Positions 27,536 to 36,984 are shown, counted from the stretch's first letter. The stretch: 64,000 bases of DNA from an uncultured Lachnospiraceae bacterium (GCA_910587045.1 CAJULG010000011.1:1-64000); one strand, 5' to 3'. Numbers and translations are program-made. Notes: generated from the letters alone by a model not told the origin.

Positions 27536-27579
27536 AGTGTTGCAGCACAGGTACGGTTTGCCTGTGCAGCAACGCTTTT
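27536..27579 (+). terminator. Intrinsic terminator after the feo operon
   Basis: A 16-bp stem (27536-27551/27561-27576, GTTGCAGCACAGG / CCTGTGCAGCAAC with one A-A mismatch), loop of nine, TTTT tail. Confidence 0.8.
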
Positions 27580-27584
27580 CTATC

Positions 27585-27634
27585 TGTACAATTTATGGGG
27601 AGAATGGTATAATTATACATTATATTGGTATAAT
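27585..27634 (+). promoter_or_regulatory. Promoter region of the hydrogenase-chemoreceptor gene
   Basis: TGTACA (27585-27590), 17 bases and an extended TGGTATAAT (-10 at 27608-27613). A second TGGTATAATT follows 21 bases downstream (-10 at 27629-27634) without a good -35, so one start or two tandem starts are possible. Confidence 0.6.
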
Positions 27635-27670
27635 TGGTCGTTGACAAGCAAAAACAGAGGGAGGTAAAAT

Positions 27671-29593
27671 ATGTCATTGGTATTTACGAATGAAAACTGC
27701 GTTGGCTGTAATAAATGTATCAGTGCATGCAGTTGTCTGGGAGCGAATCTACAAAGCACACAGGATGGAAAGAACCGGATTGAGGTGGACGGTGAGCGAT
27801 GCATTGCCTGCGGAGCCTGCTTTGATGTCTGTAAGCATAACGCCCGGGAATTCCGGGATGACACCGAACGCTTTTTTGCTGATCTGAAACGGGGAGAACG
27901 GATATCCCTTCTGGTAGCGCCGGCGTTTAAGGCAAATTATCCGAAGGAATATGAAGCTGTACTGGGTGGTCTGAAGAGTGCTGGTGTCAATCGGATCATC
28001 AGTATATCCTTTGGTGCGGATATTACTACATGGGGATATCTGAATTATATTACGAAGAATCACTTTACCGGCGGGATCTCACAGCCCTGTCCGGCTGTTG
28101 TGGCATATATTGAACGTTATATCCCGGAATTGCTGCCGAAGCTGTTTCCGGTTCAGAGTCCGATGATGTGTGGAGCGATCTATGCAAAAAAGTATATGGG
28201 TATTACAGATAAGCTGGCATTTATCAGTCCGTGTATTGCAAAGAAGATGGAAATCGAGGATGTCAATAACAAGGGATATGTGTCCTATAACGTTACCTTT
28301 GATCATCTGATGAAGTATGTAAGAGAGAACCGTATTACCGGGCCGGCCTGTACGGATGAGATTGAATATGGTCTTGGTTCTGTCTATCCGATGCCGGGAG
28401 GCCTGAAGGAAAATGTATTCTGGTTTTGCGGGGAGGATGTATTTATACGCCAGATGGAAGGCGAGAAGCATATGTATCATTACCTTGAGAATAACAAGGA
28501 ACGGTTAGCAAAGGGTACAACGCCTTATCTTTTTGTGGATGCATTGAATTGTGCGAACGGTTGTCTCTACGGAACGGGAACAGAACCGGAAAAGGGAGCG
28601 ACGGAGGATGTACTTTACGAAGCCTTACGAATTCGTGAGGCATGTAAACGGGATACGAAGAAGGATGCATGGGCGAGAAGTCTTTCTCCTTCCGAACGTC
28701 TGAGGTATCTGAATAAGCAGTTTGAAAAGTTGAATCTGAACGATTTTCTGCGGACTTATACGGATCGTTCCGCAGGCTGTGTGATCCAGCAGCCGACCAA
28801 AGCAGAATTGGAGGCAATATATACAGAGATGGACAAGAATACACAGGAAGAGAGACATATCGACTGTTCCTGCTGTGGTTATGAAAGCTGCCGGGAGATG
28901 GCAACCGCCATCTGGAACGGATTTAATGATAAGAATAATTGTATTCACTATATCAAGGGACTGGCAGAAAAGGAGAAGGCGGAAATAGCTGTACTTATGA
29001 AGGAACTGGAATCCCATCGGAACGGGATCGTTTCCATGGTTGAAGAGATTAATGAAGCGTTCTCACTTTTGAATCAGGATGTGGCACAGATGGAGGAAGG
29101 CAATGGTGCCAATGCAGAGGAGAGCAACGGTATCTCCATGAAGGTGCAGGAAGTAACGGAATTCTGTTACAGTCTGGAATCTTCTTTAGAGGAAATCGGC
29201 GGCTTATTAAATGAATTACAGGGAAATAATAATCAGGTGGTTTCCATTGCTGCAAAGACGAATCTGCTGGCATTAAATGCATCCATAGAGGCAGCGCGGG
29301 CCGGAGAGGCAGGGAGAGGCTTTGCAGTCGTGGCCGGTCAGATCAAAAGTCTGGCAGGAAGCTCCAAGGAGACAGCAGAAAATAGTAACAATAGTCAGCG
29401 CAGGATTGAAAAAGCGATCACCGATATTTTATCAGAAGCAAAGAAGTTATCAGAGGTTGTCGAAAATGTCTGTGAACGGACAGAGAATCTGGCGGCAACA
29501 ACGCAGGAGATTGCTGCGTCCTCTGCTAATATTACACAGATCAGCGGTACGATCAAGGATAAAATGAACCAACTGATCGAGAATGTGAATTGA
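27671..29593 (+). CDS. [FeFe]-hydrogenase-like sensor fused to a chemoreceptor signalling domain
   Basis: 640 residues in four parts. Two ferredoxin motifs (C10/C13/C16/C20 and C44/C47/C50/C54) lead into an [FeFe]-hydrogenase H-domain with the H-cluster ligands C140 (SQPCPA), C188 (SPCIAKK), and C294/C298 (NCANGC). The proton-shuttling Cys of catalytic enzymes, next to the first ligand, is Pro here, as in putative sensory hydrogenases. A further Cys module (C399, C401, C402, C407, C424) follows, then a methyl-accepting-type helical domain (about 430-640) with tip [18 protein letters not shown]. It has no membrane segment. Likely role: senses H2 or redox state and signals through a chemotaxis-like or other partner. 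No maturase genes are nearby. Confidence 0.88.
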   Translation: MSLVFTNENCVGCNKCISACSCLGANLQSTQDGKNRIEVDGERCIACGACFDVCKHNAREFRDDTERFFADLKRGERISLLVAPAFKANYPKEYEAVLGGLKSAGVNRIISISFGADITTWGYLNYITKNHFTGGISQPCPAVVAYIERYIPELLPKLFPVQSPMMCGAIYAKKYMGITDKLAFISPCIAKKMEIEDVNNKGYVSYNVTFDHLMKYVRENRITGPACTDEIEYGLGSVYPMPGGLKENVFWFCGEDVFIRQMEGEKHMYHYLENNKERLAKGTTPYLFVDALNCANGCLYGTGTEPEKGATEDVLYEALRIREACKRDTKKDAWARSLSPSERLRYLNKQFEKLNLNDFLRTYTDRSAGCVIQQPTKAELEAIYTEMDKNTQEERHIDCSCCGYESCREMATAIWNGFNDKNNCIHYIKGLAEKEKAEIAVLMKELESHRNGIVSMVEEINEAFSLLNQDVAQMEEGNGANAEESNGISMKVQEVTEFCYSLESSLEEIGGLLNELQGNNNQVVSIAAKTNLLALNASIEAARAGEAGRGFAVVAGQIKSLAGSSKETAENSNNSQRRIEKAITDILSEAKKLSEVVENVCERTENLAATTQEIAASSANITQISGTIKDKMNQLIENVN

Positions 29594-29743
29594 CAAAACA
29601 GGTTGCTATTCCCCGTTTAATATATTAATATGGATGTGTATGGAAATTAGGAGGCTGAAATTCCCGTAATTCGGTATAAGCTTCGTATATTTACGATAGA
29701 ATAAGGCAAGTTTAAAGAGAAAGCGATAGGAGGATGGAGTGTA

Positions 29744-30697
29744 ATGAAATATTCATTTGTAATTCCCTGCTATCGTTCTGAGCGTACGATCCGATCGGTT
29801 GTGCAAGAGCTGATTGCAGAGATAGAGAAGGAACGGTTAACAGATTATGAGATTATACTGGTAAATGATTGTTCTCCGGATGGTGTCTGGAAGGTGATCC
29901 GAGAGCTGGCACAGGAGTATTCATTTCTGAATGGAATTAACCTGGCGCGGAATTTTGGTCAGCATGCAGCTCTGCTGGCCGGTTACGCAAAGACGACAGG
30001 AGACATTATTATTTCTCTGGATGATGACGGACAGGCACCCATTGATGAGTTATATAAGCTGTTAGATGAATTAAACAATGACAAGGATGTTGTATACGCT
30101 TATTTTGACGAGATCAAACAGACAGGTTTTCGCCGATTCGGAACGTATGTCGCAACACGCATGAGCCAGCTGCTGCTGGGAGCGCCAAAGGATTTCAAGG
30201 GAAGCAGCTTCTATGTGGCGAAACGGTTTGTAATTAATGAGATGCTGCGGTATAATAATGCTTATCCGTATCTGCTGGGACTGGTGCTGAGAACCACAAG
30301 AAAGATCGGATGTGTAAAGACCAATCATCGCAGCCGCCTTGCCGGTACCTCCGGATATAATCTGAAAAGTCTGTTTTCACTCTGGTTAAACGGATTTACG
30401 GCTTTTTCAGTGAAGCCGTTGGAACTGGGTGCCCTGCTGGGCGTCATTTTTGCTGTTATCGGCTTCATCATCGTTATTGTAACTGTAGTCCGCAAGCTCT
30501 GTAATCCAACGGTTGCCGTTGGCTGGACATCTATTATTTCTGTTATTCTGATCGTTGGCGGAATCCTTCTGCTGATGCTCGGACTGATCGGGGAATATGT
30601 AGGAAGGATCTATATCTGTTTGAATAAATCTCCACAGTATGTCGTGCGGGAAGATACGTTTACTGCAGATTCTGATCCGGTGGAGGAAAGGCAATGA
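29744..30697 (+). CDS. Family 2 glycosyltransferase, polyprenyl-phosphate type
   Basis: 317 residues. A GT-A domain with FVIPCYRSERTI, NDCSPDG and the metal-binding SLDDDGQ, followed by two C-terminal membrane segments (about 230-255 and 265-290). This is the DPM1/GtrB/ArnC layout: transfer of a sugar from a nucleotide donor to polyprenyl phosphate at the inner membrane face. It opens a run of ten closely packed genes and overlaps the next gene by 4 bases. It suggests that the product of the cluster is a lipid-linked, possibly acyl-modified, sugar. Confidence 0.9.
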   Translation: MKYSFVIPCYRSERTIRSVVQELIAEIEKERLTDYEIILVNDCSPDGVWKVIRELAQEYSFLNGINLARNFGQHAALLAGYAKTTGDIIISLDDDGQAPIDELYKLLDELNNDKDVVYAYFDEIKQTGFRRFGTYVATRMSQLLLGAPKDFKGSSFYVAKRFVINEMLRYNNAYPYLLGLVLRTTRKIGCVKTNHRSRLAGTSGYNLKSLFSLWLNGFTAFSVKPLELGALLGVIFAVIGFIIVIVTVVRKLCNPTVAVGWTSIISVILIVGGILLLMLGLIGEYVGRIYICLNKSPQYVVREDTFTADSDPVEERQ

Positions 30698-31437
30698 ATA
30701 TCATAGACGCATATTGGGAAAAGAGAAATCTGGGGGTGTCCTGTTATGAGATCCGGCTGGAATCCGCAGATAAGGCAGAGGATGTTATTGCAGCATACGA
30801 ACAGCTTGAAGAACGACAGTATATGGTTGTAAAGATACCATCATCCCGTTATGATATGGTACAGTTTTTTCAGGAACAGGGCTATCGTTTCATAGAAGCT
30901 GCCATAACTTTGACACATAATCTGAAGGATATTAATGTTCCGAAGAGATTGCTGCGTATTTGCAGGCAGTGCAGCTGGCAGCAAATGAATGAAGCGGAAT
31001 TAGCAGAATTAAGCAATGAAGTGAGAAAGAATATATTTAAAACGGATCGTATCTATATTGATCCGCAGTTTTCTAAGGAACTGGCAGCCCGGCGATATGA
31101 TCTCTGGATTCAGGATCTGGCAAAGGCTGGTAACATCCCTTATAAAGTGATGTATCAGGGGGATATTGTCGGATTTTTTTTGAATAAATCACTTGGCGAT
31201 GGTGTATATGATGGATTGCTCGCAGCGACCTATGATGCATATGAGGGTACCGGAATGGGATATTGTATTCAGTATGCTGGCCTGATGTCTGCCGTGGAGC
31301 GGGGAGGCAGGAAATATATCGGACATATATCGGGGAATAATCCCGGGGTGTCGCGTGTGTTGCTTTCAATCGGCTTTTCTATAAAGGAGATTGAATATAT
31401 ATTTATCAAGCACAATGGAAGGAGAGAAACAATATGA
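30694..31437 (+). CDS. GNAT-like N-acyltransferase
   Basis: 247 residues with an N-terminal partial domain (about 1-95) and a C-terminal GNAT-like core: YKVMYQGDIVGFFLNKS, GTGMGYCIQYAGLMSAV in the place of the acyl-CoA loop, and SRVLLSIGFSI at the end. The build resembles WecD/FdtC-type sugar-amine acetyltransferases. The exact substrate is unknown; context points to acylation of an aminosugar. ATGA overlaps join it to both neighbours. Confidence 0.7.
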   Translation: MNIIDAYWEKRNLGVSCYEIRLESADKAEDVIAAYEQLEERQYMVVKIPSSRYDMVQFFQEQGYRFIEAAITLTHNLKDINVPKRLLRICRQCSWQQMNEAELAELSNEVRKNIFKTDRIYIDPQFSKELAARRYDLWIQDLAKAGNIPYKVMYQGDIVGFFLNKSLGDGVYDGLLAATYDAYEGTGMGYCIQYAGLMSAVERGGRKYIGHISGNNPGVSRVLLSIGFSIKEIEYIFIKHNGRRETI

Positions 31438-31655
31438 CGAATCAGGAAAAGATGAATGCACTGGAGGAAATTATGGAATTAGATGAGGGAACCTTAAAGC
31501 CGGAGGATGCTCTTGATAGTTATCCGGAATGGGATTCTGTCACGATCCTTTCTCTGATTTCCTGGATGGATGAGACCTATGGAAAGACAGTCAGCGGAGA
31601 GGACTTTAAGAATTTAAAAACAGTTGCTGATGTGATCGCAATTATGGAAGGCTGA
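31434..31655 (+). CDS. Acyl carrier protein (first copy)
   Basis: 73 residues, acidic, with the phosphopantetheine Ser S35 in WDSVTILSLI. The WDS form is typical of carrier proteins in surface-sugar and secondary-metabolite clusters rather than of the fatty-acid AcpP (DSL). It overlaps the upstream gene (ATGA) and is 2 bases from the SDR gene, so the SDR may act on its bound acyl chain. Confidence 0.9.
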   Translation: MTNQEKMNALEEIMELDEGTLKPEDALDSYPEWDSVTILSLISWMDETYGKTVSGEDFKNLKTVADVIAIMEG

Positions 31656-31657
31656 TC

Positions 31658-32401
31658 ATGCAGTTGATAGATTTGAGTAACAGAAAGCTGTTGATCTCCG
31701 GGGCATCTTCGGGGATTGGAAGGGCAACGGCGGTTTTGACGGCAGAGCTTGGCGCTACAGTGGTGTTATGTGGCAGAAATTCCGAAGAATTGGAAGTGAC
31801 CAGGAGCATGATGAAGCAATCAGAGCGTCATCAGATGATCACATTTGATATAACGGATTTTGAAGCTTATGCTTCTGTGTTTGATGAAGCGGTTGCCGAT
31901 GGCGTTAAATTGAATGGCATGGTACATTGCGCAGGTATGGCGAAAGCGGTGCCTTTAAAAGTTATGTCTGTGAATTCTGTTTCAGAAATCATGAATACGA
32001 ATTTTATTTCTTTTATGGAATTGACACGATTTTATGCGAAAAGAAAATATTCAGACGGAGGAAGTATTGTTGCCATCTCTGCAGCGAATGCCCACTATCC
32101 GCAAAAATGCATGAGTATTTATGCGGCGTCAAAGCTTGCACTGGAGGCGGCAGTACAGACCCTTGCATTAGAGGTGGAACGCCAGGGAATCCGCATTAAC
32201 TGTGTAATTCCGGGAGCCGTTGATACGCCGATGATGCAGCAGATTGAGGAAGAACAGTTGGAGCGGATCCGTGCCAGGCAGTTGCTGGGTACCGGCAGAC
32301 CGCAGGATGTGGCAAATATGATCGCATTCTTATTGAGTGATGCGGCTTCCTTTATAACCGGTCGTGCCATGTTTGTAGATGGCGGATGCCTGGGACAGTA
32401 G
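31658..32401 (+). CDS. SDR oxidoreductase, FabG-like
   Basis: 247 residues of a classical short-chain dehydrogenase. NAD(P) loop SGASSGIG at 14-21, catalytic Ser near ISAANAHYPQ and YAASK motif, and the C-terminal FITGRAMFVDGG. A CGRN after the second strand favours NADPH. Between an ACP and an acyltransferase it most likely reduces a 3-oxoacyl-ACP, but a nucleotide-sugar substrate cannot be excluded. Confidence 0.9.
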   Translation: MQLIDLSNRKLLISGASSGIGRATAVLTAELGATVVLCGRNSEELEVTRSMMKQSERHQMITFDITDFEAYASVFDEAVADGVKLNGMVHCAGMAKAVPLKVMSVNSVSEIMNTNFISFMELTRFYAKRKYSDGGSIVAISAANAHYPQKCMSIYAASKLALEAAVQTLALEVERQGIRINCVIPGAVDTPMMQQIEEEQLERIRARQLLGTGRPQDVANMIAFLLSDAASFITGRAMFVDGGCLGQ

Positions 32402-32413
32402 TTGAGGTGACGA

Positions 32414-33268
32414 ATGGATAAGCTATTTGTGGATCAGACGGGAAAAGAATATACGACGGATGATGTCTGTCAGGTGTTAAAGGAGATCGGAGCAGATGAG
32501 TGTGACACGTTGTTCATACACTCGGATATTCTGTTTGGAACCCTGTCGAAAGGGCTGAAAAGAAAGGACTATCTGCAGGCTCTGTATGATGCAGTGGAAC
32601 AACTGCACGTAACCAATCTGATTATTCCGACATTTACATACAGTTTTTGTAATCATGAGGATTATGACGTCCGGAACAGCGCAACCTCCATGGGAGCATT
32701 TAATGAATATATTCGGAAAATGCCGGGACGTTATCGAACCTTGGATCCATTGCTTTCTCTATCCGTGCCGGAGAATCTGAGGGAGACATTCAGTCTGCCC
32801 TGTGACCATTCACTTGGCAGTGACAGCGGCTTTGATATTTTGCATCGAATGGAAAATGTGAAGTTTCTTTTTTTGGGTGCAAGGTTAGGGAATTGTTTTA
32901 CTTATGTTCATTATGTGGAAAAGATGCTGGATGTACCATATCGTTTTGATATGCCGTTTTCGGGAAGGATAATTGATGCTAAGGGTGCTGTGTCGGAAAA
33001 GACGCAATATATCCATACGGCATGTTATGGTGTCAGACCGGCAGACTATTACTATTTTGAAGATTATCTGGAGCAGGCAGGGCACCTGAAGAAGCAAAGG
33101 CTGGGCAATCTATCTGCGGCCTGCATCTCAGAAAGGGATGCATACAGGGAAATAGCCGGAATGCTGAAAAAGAATATTCATTATTTTCTGGAAGTCCCGT
33201 TTCGGGAAGAGGATCTGGTGCATAAGTATACCAAGGGACTTGACGGAGAAAGGATTACACATTGTTAA
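32414..33268 (+). CDS. AAC(3)-fold N-acyltransferase (Antibiotic_NAT family)
   Basis: 284 residues with family marks: DTLFIHSDILFG near the start, LIIPTFTYSFC, the HSLGSDSGFD region with its reactive-site His, FLFLGARLGNCFTYVHYVE. Relatives include aminoglycoside 3-N-acetyltransferases but also sugar-amine acylating enzymes of surface-glycan clusters. The setting beside carrier proteins and a polyprenyl GT argues for acyl transfer to an aminosugar, not antibiotic resistance. Start at 32414 follows GAGGTGACGA. Confidence 0.8.
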   Translation: MDKLFVDQTGKEYTTDDVCQVLKEIGADECDTLFIHSDILFGTLSKGLKRKDYLQALYDAVEQLHVTNLIIPTFTYSFCNHEDYDVRNSATSMGAFNEYIRKMPGRYRTLDPLLSLSVPENLRETFSLPCDHSLGSDSGFDILHRMENVKFLFLGARLGNCFTYVHYVEKMLDVPYRFDMPFSGRIIDAKGAVSEKTQYIHTACYGVRPADYYYFEDYLEQAGHLKKQRLGNLSAACISERDAYREIAGMLKKNIHYFLEVPFREEDLVHKYTKGLDGERITHC

Positions 33269-33279
33269 GGGAGAGTACT

Positions 33280-34800
33280 ATGAAGATTAATCTGCTGGAT
33301 TGTTTTGAAGACACTGTAAAGCACAGAATGCAGGAAACTGCTGTTGTTCATGGCAGTGAAACGATTACGTTTCAGGAATTGCAGGATCAGGCACAGAGCC
33401 TGGCAAATATGATCTTAGATCAGACGGATGGCTGTTACCATTCTCCGGTCGCTGTTTTTCTGCCAAAGGAGATCGCTGCTGTAATAGCTGATCTGGGGGT
33501 CATGTATTCCTGTAATCCGTTTATGAATCTGGATGTCAAAACACCAGCAGACAGAATTGCAAATATTTTAGCCCTGGTTCGTCCATGTGCGATCATTACG
33601 AATTCTAAATATGCAGAAAAGTTGGGAGAAGTATCCATACCGGTCATCCGAATGGATGAAAGGAACGACTTCATGACGCATAGAGACTGGCAGTTGGCGG
33701 AGCGGAGAACAAAACTGATCGATACAGATCCGTTTTGTCTGATCAATACGTCCGGCTCTACCGGGACACCCAAGGGCGTTGTTTTGAATCATCGCAGCTT
33801 TTTTGACTTTATGGACTGGGCATTCGAAACCTTTTCCTTTGATGGTACAGAGGTCATGGGATCTCTTTCGCCGGTTGTATTTGATATCTTTGACTTTGAA
33901 CTTTGCATGCTGATGCTTAAGGGAGCAAGACTGGTTTTACTGGATGCTTCTATGGCAATTTTCCCGGCCAGACTGTTAGAGGCTCTGAATCAGAACCAGG
34001 TCAATTTCATTTTCTGGGTGCCTTCTATTATGGTGAATATAGCGAATATGGATTTACTGGAAAAGATACCGGTTCCATCCTTAAGGATGATCTGGTTTGC
34101 CGGTGAGGTCTTTCCGACAAAGCAGTTTTTGTACTGGTATGACAGAGTGGAGCATGCCACCTTTGTGAATTTATATGGGCCGATCGAAATAACACTGGAT
34201 TGTACCTACCATGTGATCCGGGAACGTCCGGAAGAAGAAAAACCGCTGCCGATCGGGATTCCATGTCGTAATACGGATATATTGATCCTTAATTCAGAGG
34301 ATCAGTGCTGTAAGCCGGAGGAAGAGGGAGAGCTTTGTGTACGCGGGACATCCCTGGCGATGGGGTATTATAATAATCCGGAAAAGACGCATGCAGCATT
34401 TGTCCAGAATCCTTTGAATTCTTCCTACCCGGAGCTGATCTACCGCACCGGTGATATTGTATATATGTCAGAAGACGGGCAGATAGAGTTTAAAGGACGG
34501 AAGGACAGTCTTGTCAAGCATATGGGGTATCGGATCGAGCTGGGTGAGATCGAGCATGTAGTGATCAATGATCTGAAACTGGTAAAATACTGCTGTGCAG
34601 TATATAATTATGCCAGGAAGGAAATTGTGTTATATTATGAAAAGAGTGAAGAAATTTCAGGAACGGAATTCAGGAAAGCGTTCAGTAAAGTATTTCCGGC
34701 TTATATGATACCATCTGTCTATATCCGAATGGATCTTCTGCCGCGGAATACGAATGGAAAGATTGACCGTTTATATCTGAAGAATGAAATCAACAAGTAA
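33280..34800 (+). CDS. Amino-acid/acyl adenylating enzyme (DltA/NRPS A-domain-like)
   Basis: 506 residues from the ATG at 33280 (AAGGGAGAG site; a TTG at 33262 would add six). AMP-forming motifs: A3 TSGSTGTPKG (157-166), A4 with FDIFDFE where D202 matches the Asp that holds the substrate amino group in NRPS and DltA enzymes, A5 NLYGPIE (297-303), GYRIELGEIE and the catalytic Lys K494 in NTNGKIDR. This points to an amino acid, activated and loaded on a stand-alone carrier protein; the next gene encodes one. Substrate identity cannot be read safely. Confidence 0.88.
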   Translation: MKINLLDCFEDTVKHRMQETAVVHGSETITFQELQDQAQSLANMILDQTDGCYHSPVAVFLPKEIAAVIADLGVMYSCNPFMNLDVKTPADRIANILALVRPCAIITNSKYAEKLGEVSIPVIRMDERNDFMTHRDWQLAERRTKLIDTDPFCLINTSGSTGTPKGVVLNHRSFFDFMDWAFETFSFDGTEVMGSLSPVVFDIFDFELCMLMLKGARLVLLDASMAIFPARLLEALNQNQVNFIFWVPSIMVNIANMDLLEKIPVPSLRMIWFAGEVFPTKQFLYWYDRVEHATFVNLYGPIEITLDCTYHVIRERPEEEKPLPIGIPCRNTDILILNSEDQCCKPEEEGELCVRGTSLAMGYYNNPEKTHAAFVQNPLNSSYPELIYRTGDIVYMSEDGQIEFKGRKDSLVKHMGYRIELGEIEHVVINDLKLVKYCCAVYNYARKEIVLYYEKSEEISGTEFRKAFSKVFPAYMIPSVYIRMDLLPRNTNGKIDRLYLKNEINK

Positions 34801-34815
34801 TGGAGGAAATACAAT

Positions 34816-35046
34816 ATGGACAGAATATGGAGCATGCTGGAGGAAATCAAGCCGGAACACGATTTTAAAGAGAGTACGGATTATATTGAGGATGGTTTAC
34901 TGGATTCCTTTGATCTGATCGCATTGATTGATATGCTGGAAAAGGAATTTAATATTATCGTGGATGGTCTGGATGTGGTTCCTGAGAACTTTTGCAATGC
35001 GGAGGCGATTGCGGCACTGGTAAAAAAGAGCGGAGGGGATATATAG
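34816..35046 (+). CDS. Acyl carrier protein (second copy, DltC-like)
   Basis: 76 residues with the phosphopantetheine Ser S31 in GLLDSFDLIALIDMLE. It lies between the adenylating enzyme (15 bases) and the ketosynthase (directly adjacent), so it is the probable acceptor of the activated acid. Sequence differs strongly from the first carrier, suggesting separate acyl tracks in one pathway. Confidence 0.9.
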   Translation: MDRIWSMLEEIKPEHDFKESTDYIEDGLLDSFDLIALIDMLEKEFNIIVDGLDVVPENFCNAEAIAALVKKSGGDI

Positions 35047-36117
35047 ATGCAGACAACATTTTGTGGAAAGAAAATAACCTCTATGTTGGGAATCTTACCA
35101 GAGCAGGAGGTTTATTTTGAGGATGAGGTGGGTAATTATTCGTTTCCGGAAAAGCAGACGCTTCGATTGAAGCGGGTAATGGGATATGAAAAGCACCGGA
35201 TTTCCAAGAAGTCGTCAACGGTATCTGAGTTTGCTCTTTTTGGTCTCCGGCACATGCTTTCACAGAGCTGGATCAGAAAAGAGGATATCGGGGCAGTAAT
35301 TGTTGTTACCCTGTGTCCGGATTACTTTGTACCTCATGTCAGCACCATCCTGCACGGAGAACTGGATCTGGATGAGGATGTGATCTGTATGGATATTGCT
35401 CAGGGCTGCTGCGGATTTCTGGTAGGGCTGTTTGAATCCTTCCTGCTCCTGGAGCATATGGGGGAGAAAAAGGTTGTATTGATCAATGCGGATATTTTAA
35501 GCCATAAGGTATCGGAACGGGACCGGAATGATTATCCGTTGATCGGTGACGGAGCCGCCATTACCGTTGTGGAGAATTCACATGACAACACCAAGGTGTA
35601 TTATGAGATGCATACAAATGGATCGATGGGAGATGCATTAAAGATCCCGGCAGGAGCATTTAGGCAGCCGAGCAACGCAGAGACCGGTATCATGCGGGAT
35701 ATTGGTGACGGGAATTTTAAATCTCTGGATCATATGCATATGGACGGCAGTGCGGTTTTTAATTTCGTTCAGACCAAGGTGCCACCTATGCTGGAGCACG
35801 CTCTGCTGGAAACCGGTTATACGGTTGACGATCTGGATTATTATCTGTTTCATCAGCCGAATAAGTTCATGCTGCAAAAGCTTGCACAGAAGGTTGGGAT
35901 TCCATATGAGAAGATGCCGATGAATCTGGTAGAGAACTACGGGAATCCAAGCGGTTCTTCGATTCCGCTTGTAACGGTACACAATCTGCAGGAGCAGTTA
36001 AAGGAACAGAAATATAAGTGCTGTCTGTCAGCATTCGGCTCCGGTCTTGCCTGGGGTGCGATCATCATGGAACTTGGTAAATTAGAGAATTGTGAAATGC
36101 TTATATCAGATTTATAG
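35047..36117 (+). CDS. KASIII-type 3-oxoacyl-ACP synthase
   Basis: 356 residues of a FabH-like thiolase-fold enzyme. The Cys-His-Asn set is visible: C121 in IAQGCCGFL, His in LFHQPNKFM and Asn in NYGNPSGSS. It starts immediately after the carrier gene stop. Long divergent N-terminus (GKKITSMLGILPEQEVYFED) sets it apart from housekeeping FabH. It may condense an acyl primer with malonyl- or another ACP, or act as a simple acyltransferase as some KASIII relatives do. Confidence 0.88.
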   Translation: MQTTFCGKKITSMLGILPEQEVYFEDEVGNYSFPEKQTLRLKRVMGYEKHRISKKSSTVSEFALFGLRHMLSQSWIRKEDIGAVIVVTLCPDYFVPHVSTILHGELDLDEDVICMDIAQGCCGFLVGLFESFLLLEHMGEKKVVLINADILSHKVSERDRNDYPLIGDGAAITVVENSHDNTKVYYEMHTNGSMGDALKIPAGAFRQPSNAETGIMRDIGDGNFKSLDHMHMDGSAVFNFVQTKVPPMLEHALLETGYTVDDLDYYLFHQPNKFMLQKLAQKVGIPYEKMPMNLVENYGNPSGSSIPLVTVHNLQEQLKEQKYKCCLSAFGSGLAWGAIIMELGKLENCEMLISDL

Positions 36118-36132
36118 AACAGGAACAGAGAA

Positions 36133-36984
36133 ATGCTTACAGATGAGATTTGTATTTCAAAGTTGATAAGAGAATTAAAGCTTACGGGAAAGCAGGTATA
36201 TTCAAACTGCTTTTTTCGTTTTAGTAATGCCGGACAGGAGTGGGAGCTGTATAACAGTGCAGGGTCACTTTTACTCGTAAAGCAGGAAAGCAGTGTATTA
36301 CGTTTGTTCTTTTTTACACTTGATTTTTCAGATCTGAAGCAGTTGATGGAGGACAGTCTGGCTTCTGACCGGGAATACATGCTGGAGATCGTTGCAAAGG
36401 ATAAGGTGCTATACCGGAATGAACTTCTGGATATGGGCTTCGATGTATTTGCACAGATGCTTCGCATGTCCGTAAAGGATATTTCTCCGTTGTTTCAGAA
36501 CGGAAGCGCATTTGTAGAGGCTTATGATGAACAGCTTGTCGAGCAGGCCCGGCCGGAGGATGTGCCGGCTTTACTGGATAAGCTATGGCATATATTTGAT
36601 ACCAGGGTCAGTCATCTTCCCGATGAGGAGGAATTAAAATCGGCTATCCTGCGGGGAGAATTCTGTCTATGCAGGGAAAAGGATTCTGATATACGGGCAT
36701 TCCTGCAGAGCGTGATGGAACCCAGAAGCTTTTATATTAATCAGGTGTATAACGGGGGAGAGAAGAAACTGATCCATTCGATCATGCATAAGCGTCTGGC
36801 AGAGTATTATCAACAGGGAGGCAGATATGTGTTTGCCTGGGTGGATGAAAGGAATCAGGCATCCTTAAGATTTCATGAAAAATATGGACTGAAGCCGGAT
36901 GGCCTATGGACCAGTGTGTATCAGAGGAGAAGGCAGGAAGCGGATGAAGGCGATAAGGCAGATGGAAATGAGGAAGTGTCATGA
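36133..36984 (+). CDS. GNAT-like acetyltransferase (second in cluster)
   Basis: 283 residues. The N-terminal 130 residues are a degenerate GNAT-like half; the C-terminal half ends in YVFAWVDERNQASLRFHEKYGLKPDG, the usual GNAT beta6-alpha4 pattern. The first acyl-CoA loop is not clear. Its function is unknown; the cluster suggests acyl transfer to the pathway product. It overlaps the next gene by 4 bases. The C-terminus is unusually charged (EADEGDKADGNEE). Confidence 0.65.
   Translation: MLTDEICISKLIRELKLTGKQVYSNCFFRFSNAGQEWELYNSAGSLLLVKQESSVLRLFFFTLDFSDLKQLMEDSLASDREYMLEIVAKDKVLYRNELLDMGFDVFAQMLRMSVKDISPLFQNGSAFVEAYDEQLVEQARPEDVPALLDKLWHIFDTRVSHLPDEEELKSAILRGEFCLCREKDSDIRAFLQSVMEPRSFYINQVYNGGEKKLIHSIMHKRLAEYYQQGGRYVFAWVDERNQASLRFHEKYGLKPDGLWTSVYQRRRQEADEGDKADGNEEVS

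Noticed and set aside
27605..27635. Repeated TGGTATAATT units as a tandem or CRISPR-like repeat
   Set aside because: Only two short units, both sensible as -10 boxes; no spacer-repeat structure or cas genes in the window.
32414..33268. Antibiotic resistance gene
   Set aside because: Fold label only; the surroundings are biosynthetic and no mobile element is near.
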